Below, piece after piece: positions 44,227-52,512 of a stretch of 64,000 nucleotides of DNA (positions are counted from its first letter, which is position 1; each line of letters opens with the position of its first letter). The notes below the pieces were generated by a model, which made no database searches, had not been told where the DNA came from, and saw nothing but the letters and a program-made list of their open reading frames with translations. The stretch is taken from positions 1-64,000 of the forward strand of contig CAMVTO010000011.1 of assembly GCA_947170435.1 (NCBI GenBank), given 5' to 3'. The stretch is from an uncultured Clostridia bacterium (GTDB lineage: Bacteria > Bacillota > Clostridia > Oscillospirales > Oscillospiraceae). The translations under genes and the position numbers were made by a program.

Positions 44227-44676
44227 ATGATATTGGCCAGAAACAGGGATGCCGCGGCATACCGCGGCATCCATCCCCGGCTCGACCGGGCGCTGGACTG
44301 CCTCACCGACGAGTTCCTTGCCTCTGTCGGCACCGAGACACAGAAGCTGGAGGGCGATGCGCTCTATGTGACGCGCTTTGACTACGACACGGTGCCCTTT
44401 GAGGAGACGTTCTTCGAGTCGCACAGGAAGTACCTCGATATCCACGTTATGGTTATGGGCTCCGAGCGTGTGGACATCGCCAACCCGGAGGGGCTGACGC
44501 TGGATGAAAACAAGGGCGATTTTTACGGCTACCATGGCGACGCGGAGCAGAGTGTGCTCCTGCGCCCAGGCGATTTCCTTGTTGTGTTCCCCGGCGACGC
44601 CCACCGGCTTAAAATCGCCGCTGGCAAGCCGGAACCGGTGTCCAAGGTAGTCTTTAAAATTCAGGTTTACGAATAA
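44227..44676 (+). CDS. nanQ: YhcH/YjgK/YiaL family protein (NanQ-type)
   Basis: A 149-aa cupin-like protein. The family helps sialic acid use in enteric bacteria, probably as an anomerase. Conserved features are ESHRKYLDIHVMVMG, the DENKGDF segment and FPGDAHRLKIA, including metal-binding residues. ATG 44227 with AAGGGG upstream; the upstream in-frame sequence overlaps the permease and is not coding. Between permease and nanA, which supports a nan role. Confidence 0.85.
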   Translation: MILARNRDAAAYRGIHPRLDRALDCLTDEFLASVGTETQKLEGDALYVTRFDYDTVPFEETFFESHRKYLDIHVMVMGSERVDIANPEGLTLDENKGDFYGYHGDAEQSVLLRPGDFLVVFPGDAHRLKIAAGKPEPVSKVVFKIQVYE

Positions 44677-44693
44677 GAGAGGATTGGATTCTC

Positions 44694-45620
44694 ATGAGCA
44701 ATGTGACAAAATATCAGGGCATTTTTCCCGCGTTCTACGCCTGCTATGACGACAACGGCCAGGTATCGGGCGCACGCACCCGCGCGCTGACGGAGCATCT
44801 CATCCAAAAGGGCGTCAAGGGCGTCTACGTCGGTGGCTCCTCCGGCGAGTGTATCTACCAGAGTGTCGCCGACCGCAAGCTGGTGCTGGAGAACGTCATG
44901 GACGCCGCACAGGGCAAACTGACGGTCATCGCCCACGTCGCGTGCAACAATACCCGCGACTCGCAGGAGCTGGCGCGCCACGCGGAAGCACTGGGTGTGG
45001 ACGCCATCGCGTCCATCCCGCCGATCTATTTCCATCTGCCCGAGGCATCCATTGCGGGCTACTGGAACGACATCAGCGCCGCCGCACCCAACACCGACTT
45101 CATCATCTACAACATCCCGCAGCTTGCGGGCGTGGCGCTCACCATGCCGCTGCTGCGCGAAATGTTGAAGAACCCTCGCGTCATCGGCGTCAAGAACTCG
45201 TCGATGCCCGTGCAGGACATCCAGATGTTCAAGGACGAGGGCACGAAGAACGGCCGCGGCTTTGTTGTGTTCAACGGTCCGGACGAACAGCTGATCTCCG
45301 GCCTCATCATGGGCGCGGACGGCGGCATCGGCGGCACCTATGGTGCGATGCCGGAGCTGATCCTGAAGCTCTATGAGTGGACGAAGGCGGGCAGACTGGA
45401 CGACGCGCGCAAGCTGCAGTACGACGTGGACAACATCATCTACGCTCTCTGTGCGCCCAAGTGCAACATGTACGCCAGCATCAAGGAGGTCCTGCGCCGT
45501 CGCGAGGGCCTGGACATCGGCGGTGTGCGCGCGCCGCTGGCGAACTATACCCCCGCCGACGATGAGAAGATTACCTATGCGGCCCGCCTCATCGACGAGG
45601 CAATGAAACGCTGGGCGTGA
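44694..45620 (+). CDS. nanA: N-acetylneuraminate lyase
   Basis: A 308-aa class I aldolase of the DapA/NanA family, splitting N-acetylneuraminate into ManNAc and pyruvate. GGSSGECIY near residue 48 (NanA type rather than DapA GTTGE), the catalytic Tyr in IIYNIP, and the Schiff-base Lys in GVKNSS near residue 166 are present. Last gene of the transporter operon; a GAGAGGA ribosome site precedes the ATG. Context with epimerase, ROK kinase and nagAB strongly supports the NanA assignment. Confidence 0.9.
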   Translation: MSNVTKYQGIFPAFYACYDDNGQVSGARTRALTEHLIQKGVKGVYVGGSSGECIYQSVADRKLVLENVMDAAQGKLTVIAHVACNNTRDSQELARHAEALGVDAIASIPPIYFHLPEASIAGYWNDISAAAPNTDFIIYNIPQLAGVALTMPLLREMLKNPRVIGVKNSSMPVQDIQMFKDEGTKNGRGFVVFNGPDEQLISGLIMGADGGIGGTYGAMPELILKLYEWTKAGRLDDARKLQYDVDNIIYALCAPKCNMYASIKEVLRRREGLDIGGVRAPLANYTPADDEKITYAARLIDEAMKRWA

Positions 45621-45632
45621 CAATCCCACAAC

Positions 45633-45667
45633 AAAAATCGGAACGGTTAATCCGTTCCGATTTTTTT
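45633..45667. terminator. Bidirectional terminator
   Basis: AAAAATCGGAACGG paired with CCGTTCCGATTTTT and a five-base loop, between nanA and the converging ECF gene. Confidence 0.9.
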
Positions 45668-45671
45668 GCTT

Positions 45672-46199
45672 TCAATCCAATGTCAGCTTTGCGCGCTCCA
45701 GCCCCATCACCAGCAGCGGGATCAGCACAATGTGCAGGATGATGCCGGGGATGGCGCCGGTCACTGCGCCCGCGAGGAACGCCGAGAACGGAAATGCCGA
45801 GCCCGAAAGCCCTGCCAGCACGTAGCGCGCTGCACCCCAAACGAGGCGTCCACCCACCATCGCAACAAGGAGTGAAACGTAGATGCTCCACAGCTTGCGC
45901 GGCAGCAGACGGTATAACCAGCCGGAGAGGACGCCGTAGGTCGCCAGCTCAAAGGTCATCGCCACACCGCCGGGGAACATGGCGGGCATACCGAAGAGCA
46001 CCGAGCGCAGCAGCGGCGCAACAGCGCCCACGGCGGCGCCCCACAGCGGCCCGCAGAGAAAGCCGCAGAGCATGACGGGGATATGCATGGGCGAGAGCGC
46101 CTTTCCAATGGTAGGGATCTGACCAGTCAAAAACGGCAGTACCAGCGCAAGCGCCAGAAACAGCGCCGAATAGGCAAGCCGGCGGTTCTTCTTGTCCAT
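45672..46199 (-). CDS. ECF transporter S-component
   Basis: A 175-aa hydrophobic protein with about five to six membrane helices and the ECF S-component pattern (ALFLALALVLPFL, then SPMHIPVMLCGFLCGP). S-components bind a vitamin or cofactor precursor and use shared EcfA/EcfT. It resembles the broad FolT/PanT/HMP group; substrate cannot be assigned. It lies 12 bp after the alpha-galactosidase stop on the same strand, so may be read through from that operon. GGAGA ribosome site. Confidence 0.75.
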   Translation of the reverse strand: MDKKNRRLAYSALFLALALVLPFLTGQIPTIGKALSPMHIPVMLCGFLCGPLWGAAVGAVAPLLRSVLFGMPAMFPGGVAMTFELATYGVLSGWLYRLLPRKLWSIYVSLLVAMVGGRLVWGAARYVLAGLSGSAFPFSAFLAGAVTGAIPGIILHIVLIPLLVMGLERAKLTLD

Positions 46200-46211
46200 T
46201 TTGGTGTCTCC

Positions 46212-48401
46212 TTACACTTTTTGAAAATGCAGCTGTGCAGACGGATAGTCGCCAAACAGCGCCGCCAGCGTCCAGCCGCCGTACATCAGCGCCGCGCCGC
46301 TGTATGTCCGCTCGTCACCGTCTGCAACATACATCGCGTCGGGGTCAAGGCCCTTGAGCCGCAGATGCAGGGGGCGCGGGTTTGCTTCCGGGTGCGTAAC
46401 GACCACATTGAGCAGCGCCTCGCTTTTATCCGGCGCGACAAACTGCCACGCGGCAACGCGTTTGGCGTCCCGCGGGTCGGTCAGGCGGTAGTAATCGCCG
46501 CCATGGATCAGCGCATCGTATCGCCGGACGCGCGCCAGCTGATCGCGGATGGCTTCCTTCTCCACCGCGCTCAGCTGTGCCGGGTTCAGCTCATAACCAA
46601 AGGTGCCGGACATCGCGACCACCGCGCGGGTCTCCAGCGGCGTGCTGCGGCCGGTCTGATGGTTGGGCGACGCTGAAACGTGCGCGGCCATGGCAGAAAC
46701 GGGATAGCCGAAGGTCGTGCCGTACTGGATCGCCAGCCGTTCCACCGCGTCGGTATTGTCGCTGCACCAGATTTGCGGTACATAGGCCAGCATTCCGGCG
46801 TCGAAGCGGCCGCCGCCGCCGGCACAACCCTCAAACAGTACGTCGGGGAACGCCGTCGTCAGGCGCTCCAGCAGGTTGTACATCCCAAGCACATAGCGGT
46901 GCGCCGCCTCACCCTGCCGCTCCGGCGGCAGCACGCGGCTGTACACATCTGCGAGGCCGCGGTTGAAGTCCCACTTCACATATTCAATATGGTTCTCCCG
47001 CAGAAGTGCGGAAAGCACACGGTAGAGATACTCTACCACATCTTTTCGACCCATGTCCAGCACCAGTTGGTCACGGCCCATAGCAGGCCCGCGACCCGGC
47101 ACGGTCATCGCCCAGTCCGGGTGCGCGCGGTAAAGCTCGGAGTCCTCGTTGACCATCTCCGGCTCAATCCAAATGCCGAACTTGAGGCCCATGTCATTGA
47201 TCTGCCGGATCAGCGGCGCAAGTCCGCCGGGGAGCTTCTTCTCATTCACATACCAGTCGCCGAGGCCGCGCAGGTCGTCGTTGCGCTCACCAAACCATCC
47301 GTCGTCCAGCACCAGCATATCCACGCCCAGCTCCTTCGCCTCCCGGGCAAGGGCAAGGAGCTTGTCCGCGTCAAAGTCGAAGTAGCACGCCTCCCAGCTG
47401 TTGAGCAGCACGGGCCGCGGCGCGTTGGAAAACTTGCTGCGGCACAGGTTGTCGCGGATGAAGCGGTGATAGGTCTGCGACAGCTTGGCAAGCCCCTCAT
47501 GGCTGAAGCTCAGCAGCACCTCCGGCGCGTCAAAGGTTTCGCCAGGCGCGAGTATCCAGGAAAAGCCCTCATCCTGAATCCCGCTGACCACCCGCACTGC
47601 GCCCATCTGGTCGCGCTCCGCCTCGGTCCTGTGGCTGCCGGAGTACACCGGCATGATGCCGTAGCACTCCCCTGCGTCCTCGCTCGCCCCGTGCTCGCAG
47701 AGGATCACAAAGGGGTTTTGCTGGTGGCTGGACATGCCCCGCTTGGAGCCAACGGTCTGGATGCCGGTCATCAGCGGCACACGCTCGCTCTGGCGCTCCA
47801 TGCAGTGCCGTCCGTGGAAGTGCAGCAGATCCCAGTCGCCGAAGGGAATATCCAGACACAGGGACGCGACCTTGTCCAGCCGCAGCACACCCGCGCCGGT
47901 ATTTTGGATGCGCACAGCGCGCGTGATCACGTCCTGCGCCTCATAGACACCGTAGAGCAGCTCCACCTCCAGCCCAACAGCCTCATCCGCCAGCGTGACA
48001 GACAGCGTTTCCGCTTCTCCTGCGCCGGCAAAGGCAGCGGGCAGGCCGCGGAGCGCATACTTGCCCGCGGTGATCTCATGGCGCGCATAGCGCAGGTCAG
48101 CACCGCGCAGGCCCTCCGCCGTCGCGCACAGGATAGCGCTCAGACGATAGTCCCCGGTCATGGAGCCGCTGTACTCCTGCATCTGTGTGTCCAGCGACCA
48201 TTCCCGCTGATGGCGCAGCTCGTATGGATTGGGCGAAAATCCGCAGTCCCTGGGCTGGATCAGATAGTCAAACGTCCCTTCTGCCTTGCGGCCGTAGTAG
48301 AGATGCAACAGGTGCCCCGTGGGTGCGATCTGCATCTGATAGGTCGTGCGGCGGGTGTGGATGGTATACGTTTTATTGTTTTTATCAAAAAGAATACTCA
48401 T
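46212..48401 (-). CDS. GH36 alpha-galactosidase
   Basis: A 729-aa intracellular alpha-galactosidase (no signal peptide). An N-terminal beta-supersandwich precedes the TIM barrel: VLDDGWFGERNDD, FGIWIEPEMVN, the nucleophile Asp in YVKWDFNR and the acid/base Asp in WCSDNTDAVERL. The usual ESCASGGGRFD appears as EGCAGGGGRFD, a Ser-to-Gly change at two places. It probably cleaves raffinose- or melibiose-type sugars brought in by the ABC importer upstream. Overlaps the YesL-like gene by four bases. Confidence 0.92.
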   Translation of the reverse strand: MSILFDKNNKTYTIHTRRTTYQMQIAPTGHLLHLYYGRKAEGTFDYLIQPRDCGFSPNPYELRHQREWSLDTQMQEYSGSMTGDYRLSAILCATAEGLRGADLRYARHEITAGKYALRGLPAAFAGAGEAETLSVTLADEAVGLEVELLYGVYEAQDVITRAVRIQNTGAGVLRLDKVASLCLDIPFGDWDLLHFHGRHCMERQSERVPLMTGIQTVGSKRGMSSHQQNPFVILCEHGASEDAGECYGIMPVYSGSHRTEAERDQMGAVRVVSGIQDEGFSWILAPGETFDAPEVLLSFSHEGLAKLSQTYHRFIRDNLCRSKFSNAPRPVLLNSWEACYFDFDADKLLALAREAKELGVDMLVLDDGWFGERNDDLRGLGDWYVNEKKLPGGLAPLIRQINDMGLKFGIWIEPEMVNEDSELYRAHPDWAMTVPGRGPAMGRDQLVLDMGRKDVVEYLYRVLSALLRENHIEYVKWDFNRGLADVYSRVLPPERQGEAAHRYVLGMYNLLERLTTAFPDVLFEGCAGGGGRFDAGMLAYVPQIWCSDNTDAVERLAIQYGTTFGYPVSAMAAHVSASPNHQTGRSTPLETRAVVAMSGTFGYELNPAQLSAVEKEAIRDQLARVRRYDALIHGGDYYRLTDPRDAKRVAAWQFVAPDKSEALLNVVVTHPEANPRPLHLRLKGLDPDAMYVADGDERTYSGAALMYGGWTLAALFGDYPSAQLHFQKV

Positions 48402-49030
48402 TGGTCTGATTCCTTATTCTCGTTTTCAGGCTCGATTTTCTGAAATACGCCGTCGAGCAGCAGTGCGCAGATGTAGGCGGGCAGCGACAGCCCGAACATC
48501 ATCAGAACGGGCAGCGCGTATTGGAAGAAATTGAGACAGACGACCCAAAGGCCGACGGTGAAGAGCAGCATCCCCAGCGTCTTGGGAAAGAAGGCGACGG
48601 AGAGAGAAGCGGCGTTTTTTAAGGTGTTCCAGAGGGTGTTTTCGTAGCGTGCGGAGAGCGCGAAGGCGTAAAGCGCGATCGCACCGACGATCAGCGCGGC
48701 GGCGACCACCGCAACACGCAGCGGCGGCATCACAGCGGCAGCCATCTGATAGTCCACGAAAAATACAGCGGCGGCCGCGAGAAACAACAGCCCCAGCAGC
48801 GTACCCTGCTTCAGGTTGCTGCGGAAGGCGCGAAAGTACGGGCGCACCACGCCGGAGTCCTCACCCCGGATGTAGCGCAGCATCTGGCCGCTGAGCGCCG
48901 TCAGCGCCGCGCCCATCGTCACGACCGGCAGGCAGCATACCGCCGCGAGAATGTTGAGCACCAGCAGGTCGCAAATGGCGCCCAGCGCCCGCATCAGCGG
49001 GTTTTCCATGTCGAAGATGCGTCTGAACAT
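48398..49030 (-). CDS. YesL-family (DUF624) membrane protein
   Basis: A 210-aa membrane protein with the YesL hallmark CLPVVTMGAALTALSGQMLRYIRGE and about five helices. Like the copy at 39409, it is in a sugar ABC transporter operon next to the catabolic enzyme. The start at 49030 has AAAGAGG upstream. Function unknown. Confidence 0.8.
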   Translation of the reverse strand: MFRRIFDMENPLMRALGAICDLLVLNILAAVCCLPVVTMGAALTALSGQMLRYIRGEDSGVVRPYFRAFRSNLKQGTLLGLLFLAAAAVFFVDYQMAAAVMPPLRVAVVAAALIVGAIALYAFALSARYENTLWNTLKNAASLSVAFFPKTLGMLLFTVGLWVVCLNFFQYALPVLMMFGLSLPAYICALLLDGVFQKIEPENENKESDQ

Positions 49031-49062
49031 AGCATACCTCTTTACTTGGGATTTGGCAAGAA

Positions 49063-49094
49063 GTTTCCCCGCCCCAATGGAGGGACGGGGAAAA
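49063..49094 (-). terminator. Intercistronic hairpin before yesL
   Basis: TTTCCCCG(C)CCC pairs with GGG(A)CGGGGAAA around AATGG with one mismatch. There is no strong T-run on the minus strand, so attenuation or RNA stability is more likely than full termination. Confidence 0.5.
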
Positions 49095-49113
49095 CAACAC
49101 ACCAAATTTGGTT

Positions 49114-49977
49114 TTAGCCCTTGACCGCGCCGGCGGTAACGCCTTGCACGATGTAGCGCTGCAGGAACACATACAGGATCAGGATCGGCAGCATGGCCAG
49201 CAGCAGCGCCGCCATAACGAGACCGATATCCGTCGAATAGGTTCCGTAGAACGCCTGGGTCGCAATGGGGATGGTGTAGAGTTCCTTCTTGGTCAGCACC
49301 AGGCTGGGGAGCAGATAGTCGTTCCAATACGCCATCGCGTTGATGATGGCGACGGTGGCGACCGTCGGCTTGAGCAGCGGGAAGACGATCTTCCAGTAGG
49401 TCTGCCAACGGGAACAGCCGTCAATCGTGGCGGCCTCTTCCAGCTCCAGCGGGATGTTGGTGCGGATCGCGCCGTGGAACATGAACATCGCCATGGACAC
49501 GGAGAAGCCAACGTGCATCAGAATCAGCGTCAGGCGATGGTTCAGCACGCCCAGCGTACCGCCGTAGACAGAGACCAGAGGTACCATCAGCACCTGGAAC
49601 GGAATGACCATCGAAGCGATCATCAGCGAGAAGATGAACGTGCAGAACTTCCACTTCTGGTTGCGCACGATGACGAACGCCGTCATGGAACTGACCGCGA
49701 TGGTCAGGATCGTGGAGCTGACGGTGATGATCATGGAGTTGCCGAACACCGTCCAGAAGTTCATCTTCTTCATCGCCTCGGGGAAGTTCTTCATCGTGAA
49801 GCCGTGGGCACCGATCAGCGCCAGCGGGTTCGAGGTGATATCCGCCTTGGTCTTGAACACGTTGATGACGACCAGCAGGAACGGAGCGATGAAGCAGATA
49901 AAGAGGACCAGGAGAACGATCCACATGATCGCGTGGGAAATCTTTTTCTGGCGCGCGGCCTTTTCGTTTTCTGTCAT
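49114..49977 (-). CDS. Carbohydrate ABC transporter permease (MalG-type)
   Basis: A 287-aa membrane protein with six helices and the EAA loop LEEAATIDGCSRWQTYWKIVFP. It ends in the family-typical QGVTAGAVKG. Starts at TAATG overlapping the upstream permease stop by one base. Confidence 0.92.
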   Translation of the reverse strand: MTENEKAARQKKISHAIMWIVLLVLFICFIAPFLLVVINVFKTKADITSNPLALIGAHGFTMKNFPEAMKKMNFWTVFGNSMIITVSSTILTIAVSSMTAFVIVRNQKWKFCTFIFSLMIASMVIPFQVLMVPLVSVYGGTLGVLNHRLTLILMHVGFSVSMAMFMFHGAIRTNIPLELEEAATIDGCSRWQTYWKIVFPLLKPTVATVAIINAMAYWNDYLLPSLVLTKKELYTIPIATQAFYGTYSTDIGLVMAALLLAMLPILILYVFLQRYIVQGVTAGAVKG

Positions 49978-50855
49978 TACGCTTCCACCTCACCTTTCTT
50001 GCCGATCATAACCTGGGTCACGCCGACGACGGCGCAGACCACAAACAGGATCAGCGCTTCCGCCTGGCCGAGGCCGTAGTTCTTGTAGGTAAACGCCTGG
50101 TTGTACACGTGCATCGCCGCCATGACGGAGGAGCCGAACGGCTCGCCCTTGGTCAACGACAGGTTCACATCGTACACAACGAAGCAGCGGGTGATGCTCA
50201 GGAACAGGCACTGCACGAAGCTCGCGCGCATCAGGGGAACGGTGACGTTCCACATGGTCTGCGACGCGGTGCAGCCGTCGATGCTGGACGCTTCCTTCAC
50301 GTCCTCAGACACGCTCATGAAGCCCGCAACGTAAATCAGCATCATGTAGCCCGCATACTGCCACACCGACACGATGATCAGCGCGCACATCGCGCCGTTG
50401 GGCGTGGACAGGAGCGAGGGGGCGGTGCCGCCGGCGATGGCGCTGGCCAGCGCCACGAACGCGCGGTTGAACACGAACTTCCAGACATAACCGAGGACGA
50501 TGCCGCCGATCAGGTTCGGGACGAAGAAGCCGGAACGGAAGAAGTTCTGGCCCTTTACGCCGCTGGTAACTAAGTACGCGAGGAAAAACGCGAGAATGTT
50601 GATCAGCACGACCGCAAAGATCGAGTAGATCGCGGTGCGGCCCAGTGCCGCCCAGTAGTCCTTGTCGGCAAACGCCGCAGCGTAGTTGGCAAGGCCGACC
50701 CAGGGCTTTTTCGCCGAGACGCCGTCCCAGCTCGTGAACGTCAGATACACGCCGTAGATAAACGGCACGATCACAACGCAGAAGAACAGGATGGTGCCGG
50801 GGCCGGCAAACATCAGGTACTGCTTGATCTTGTAGGATAGCGTGTTTTGTTTCAT
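49977..50855 (-). CDS. Carbohydrate ABC transporter permease (MalF-type)
   Basis: A 292-aa membrane protein with six helices and an EAA-like loop VKEASSIDGCTASQTMWNVTVP. AGPGTILFFCVVIVPF begins the first helix. It pairs with the permease at 49114-49977 and the binding protein upstream. The ATPase is not encoded here. Confidence 0.92.
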   Translation of the reverse strand: MKQNTLSYKIKQYLMFAGPGTILFFCVVIVPFIYGVYLTFTSWDGVSAKKPWVGLANYAAAFADKDYWAALGRTAIYSIFAVVLINILAFFLAYLVTSGVKGQNFFRSGFFVPNLIGGIVLGYVWKFVFNRAFVALASAIAGGTAPSLLSTPNGAMCALIIVSVWQYAGYMMLIYVAGFMSVSEDVKEASSIDGCTASQTMWNVTVPLMRASFVQCLFLSITRCFVVYDVNLSLTKGEPFGSSVMAAMHVYNQAFTYKNYGLGQAEALILFVVCAVVGVTQVMIGKKGEVEA

Positions 50856-50878
50856 AGGCCTCCCCCTCCAAATATAAC

Positions 50879-50916
50879 GGAACGTAAAGGGCAGAAGTTC
50901 TGCCCTTTACGGTTCC
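50879..50916 (-). terminator. Intercistronic hairpin after the binding protein gene
   Basis: A 12-bp perfect core stem (50884-50895 with 50899-50910), extended by GGAAC/GTTCC with a bulge. Located between the binding-protein and permease genes. It has the same architecture as at 42339-42376 in the other operon. Confidence 0.75.
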
Positions 50917-50932
50917 AAAGGTTTACGAAAGA

Positions 50933-52204
50933 TTAGTGCGCGCCAACCTCAGCGGTAGCCCAGTACTCGGTGACTTCCTGAGCGAAGCCCGCGCGGTCGG
51001 TCTCACCGGCGAGGTACTTCTGGAAAGACGCGCCGACCTTGGCATAGTGATCGTCGGGCAGGTAGTTGTAGTTGCCGACCAGAGCGCCCTTGTCCGCATA
51101 GCTCTTGACGGAAGCGCCGAGAGGATCGGAAACGCTCAGGGTGATGTTGGAGAACGCAGGAACCAGGGAGCACTTGTTGACCAGGAAGTCCTGACCGTCA
51201 GCCTCGTAAACGAGCCAGTTCAGGAAGTCCTTGGCAGCCTGCTGCAGCTCTTCGGACACGCCGTTGTCAATATAGAAGTACTTGGAACCGCCGCCGACGA
51301 GCTTGGTGTTGTAGCCGTCAAGATCGCTGGGAACGGGCATCATGCCAAGGTTCTCGGTGTAATCGGTATCGACCATGTTCGACCAATCCCAGTTGCCGCC
51401 GAACTTGAAGCAAAGGTCGCCCTCCGCCAGCTTCATCTCGGTGACCTCACGCTCTGCGGAGGTGGGGGCTTCCTTGGCGTAGTTGTACTCCTTGAGAACA
51501 TCGAAGGTGTCCATCATGGCGTTGAAAACCTTGTCGTCAGCCAGCTTGATGGAGCCGTCCTTGATGCCGGCGATGAACGCATCGGGATCGTCATGCAGCT
51601 CATAGATCTCAGCGAAGTAGTGAGCGCCCAGAGACCAGTCTTCCTTCTGCAGGCCGACAGGAAGCGCCATGCCGCCGGCAGCGATCTCATTGATCAGAGC
51701 CTGGAGATCCGCAGTGGTCTTGATGGTGGAAGGATCGAAGTCCTTACCGGTGGCAGCCTTGATGGCGTCGCCGTTGTAGAGAAGGCCGCGCGCCTCAACG
51801 CAGACAGGGAAGCCGAGGACCTTGCCGTCCACGGAGATCGCCTGGGTGGTGTCGCCGACCCACTTCTCGCCGCTCAGATCAACAGCATGCTCAGCGCCGA
51901 GGGAGTAAACATCCTTGGCGTCAACCATGGCGAGGACATAGGGATCGTTGGAGGCATACTTCGTCGCCATGTGCGCGGCGACGGTGTCGCTGGAGTAATA
52001 GACCTCAACGGGGACGCCCTTTTCCTGGGAATACTGGGCAGCCATCTCTTCCATCTGGCTCTGGATCTCCATCTTGGAGTTGAAGATGGTCAGGGTCGCG
52101 CCGGACGCGGAACTGCTGTTGCCGCCTTCGGAGTTGCCGCCGCCGCAGGCCACGAGAGCGAGGACCATCACGAGGGCGAGCATCATTGCAAGTGCTTTTT
52201 TCAT
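50933..52204 (-). CDS. Sugar ABC transporter substrate-binding lipoprotein
   Basis: A 423-aa lipoprotein. The signal peptide MKKALAMMLALVMVLA ends in the lipobox LVAC, followed by a Gly/Ser-rich linker and a family 1 binding fold (TLTIFNSKMEIQSQMEEMA). Start 52204 with GGAAGGAAG upstream. First gene of the operon and under a LacI-type operator. Context with GH36 and GH13 enzymes suggests alpha-galactosides or alpha-glucosides. Confidence 0.9.
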   Translation of the reverse strand: MKKALAMMLALVMVLALVACGGGNSEGGNSSSASGATLTIFNSKMEIQSQMEEMAAQYSQEKGVPVEVYYSSDTVAAHMATKYASNDPYVLAMVDAKDVYSLGAEHAVDLSGEKWVGDTTQAISVDGKVLGFPVCVEARGLLYNGDAIKAATGKDFDPSTIKTTADLQALINEIAAGGMALPVGLQKEDWSLGAHYFAEIYELHDDPDAFIAGIKDGSIKLADDKVFNAMMDTFDVLKEYNYAKEAPTSAEREVTEMKLAEGDLCFKFGGNWDWSNMVDTDYTENLGMMPVPSDLDGYNTKLVGGGSKYFYIDNGVSEELQQAAKDFLNWLVYEADGQDFLVNKCSLVPAFSNITLSVSDPLGASVKSYADKGALVGNYNYLPDDHYAKVGASFQKYLAGETDRAGFAQEVTEYWATAEVGAH

Positions 52205-52273
52205 GTTGTGCTTCCTTCCTATTTTCCAAATAAGTTGCCTTCGCATCCCGTCTGCGATCTGCCGCCGGCAGAT

Positions 52274-52289
52274 CGTGAAACGTTTTACG
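52274..52289. promoter_or_regulatory. LacI-family operator O1
   Basis: CGTGAAACGTTTTACG is a 16-bp palindrome with one mismatch and a central CG, the typical LacI/GalR operator form. It lies just downstream of the -10 of the transporter promoter, where a bound repressor would block initiation. Confidence 0.8.
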
Positions 52290-52302
52290 CAGGTACTGTA
52301 AA

Positions 52303-52331
52303 TTCTTATCATACGTGCCCTGTCCTGTCAA
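52303..52331 (-). promoter_or_regulatory. Promoter of the transporter/GH36 operon
   Basis: Minus strand: perfect TTGACA (52326-52331), 17-bp spacer, TAAGAA (52303-52308) with an extended TG at -14/-15. Operator O1 begins 14 bp downstream of the -10. Confidence 0.72.
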
Positions 52332-52420
52332 CAGCTTGAACAATAGATTTTCCCTGCGGCGCCGAAGTTTGGTGAGCTTGCCCAAAATCCATGTTGGTAT
52401 TTTGTGAAGAAGCGCCAAGC

Positions 52421-52436
52421 TATGAAACGTTTAACA
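52421..52436. promoter_or_regulatory. LacI-family operator O2
   Basis: TATGAAACGTTTAACA shares the GAAACGTTT core with O1. About 147 bp centre to centre from O1. It lies upstream of the lacI -10, so one regulator could bridge both sites. Confidence 0.72.
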
Positions 52437-52464
52437 AATGCCGCTTTTCTTTTGTTGGTCAGAT

Positions 52465-52473
52465 TGCTATAAT
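52465..52473 (+). promoter_or_regulatory. Extended -10 promoter of lacI
   Basis: TGCTATAAT: a perfect -10 with an extended TG, 39 bp before the ATG. No good -35 is visible. Confidence 0.65.
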
Positions 52474-52512
52474 GGGCATCAAAAGATATTTTTGTCACAA
52501 AGGGGTGGGAAA

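Noticed and set aside
42375-44333. Long minus-strand open frame opposite the permeases
   Set aside because: It is a composition shadow of the two permease genes, with low-complexity charged sequence.
52274-52289. CcpA cre site
   Set aside because: The CG centre and spacing fit a local LacI operator better than the cre consensus, and the same core recurs at O2 beside lacI.
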